Shown: piece by piece, positions 7,127-7,208 of the stretch | Position numbering within the stretch: position 1 is the first letter of the stretch | How the letters are laid out: each line of letters opens with the position of its first letter | DNA from: Chloroflexota bacterium | Lineage (GTDB): Bacteria > Chloroflexota > Anaerolineae > Anaerolineales > Villigracilaceae | Reading direction: 5' to 3' | Assembly: GCA_021796155.1 (NCBI GenBank) | Contig: JAJYOO010000115.1 | Span: 1-7,208 of the forward strand | Length of the DNA: 7,208 bases | Notes under the pieces: model-generated | What the model was told of the DNA's origin: nothing | What the model saw: only the letters and a program-made list of their open reading frames with translations | The model's database searches: none | Position numbers and translations under genes: made by a program

Positions 7127-7155
7127 AGTATAGACTCAAACGGGCAAGCTGGCAA
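7127..7155 (-). promoter_or_regulatory. Predicted sigma70-like promoter of the CBS-amidase operon
   Basis: TTGCCA (7155-7150), a 17-base spacer and TATACT (7132-7127) on the minus strand match the consensus at five of six -35 positions and at most -10 positions. Transcription would start near 7120, about 25 bases before the ATG at 7094. The -35 lies in a short tandem repeat (GGCAAGCT GGCAAGC on the plus strand, 7143-7157). Confidence 0.65.
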
Positions 7156-7208
7156 GCGGAGCGCTTCGAAACTCATTACCATCCGAAAACGATGGCGCGG
7201 TATTGGTA

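Noticed and set aside
7179..7195. Hairpin CCATC-N7-GATGG as a terminator of an upstream gene
   Set aside because: It is a five-pair stem without a T-run on either strand, too weak to call.
7176..7208. Possible C-terminal end of another minus-strand gene (frame ending YRAIVFGW then TAA) or a plus-strand start at 7192
   Set aside because: Only about ten codons are visible and other frames are also open; there is no ribosome site for the plus-strand ATG and nothing recognisable.

Overview
The window is a bacterial chromosomal segment in which every credible gene lies on the minus strand, so it reads from right to left. GC content is moderate, roughly half by eye. The gene types are a NAD-linked molybdenum formate dehydrogenase, a NuoE-NuoF fusion, a tandem-CBS protein and an amidase-signature enzyme, which suggests an anaerobic or facultative bacterium. 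A Chloroflexota (Anaerolineae-like) origin is my impression from protein style only. No rRNA or other marker confirms it.

The right part (7155 down to 5146) is a two-gene unit. A sigma70-like promoter (TTGCCA, 17 bases, TATACT) precedes a 144-aa tandem CBS-domain protein. Its stop codon overlaps the start of a 504-aa amidase-signature hydrolase (TGATG).

The left part (5126 down to 1, running off the edge) is a second unit of at least five genes. It has its own promoter at about 5093-5065 with repeated sequence around the -35. The order is: NuoE-NuoF fusion (NADH/FMN diaphorase, with a very unusual lysine-rich C-terminal tail); a HoxU/NuoG-N-terminus-like 2Fe-2S + 2x4Fe-4S electron-transfer subunit; a group II PLP-dependent amino-acid decarboxylase; a small AT-rich three-helix membrane protein; and the N-terminal 197 codons of the formate dehydrogenase catalytic subunit, a Cys-type rather than selenocysteine enzyme. 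Gaps between these genes are only 3-23 bases, so they are probably co-transcribed.

The first two genes and the last would form a soluble NAD-linked formate dehydrogenase: formate is oxidised at the molybdenum site (or CO2 reduced), electrons pass through the Fe-S chain, and NAD(H) reacts at the FMN site. The decarboxylase and the small membrane protein sit between the electron-transfer subunits and the catalytic subunit and are not known parts of such a complex. This unexpected insertion, the histone-like tail, the missing His-Cys3 cluster site and the repeated promoter elements are the points most worth a second look. I did not see a clearly new defence, mobile or CRISPR-type system.
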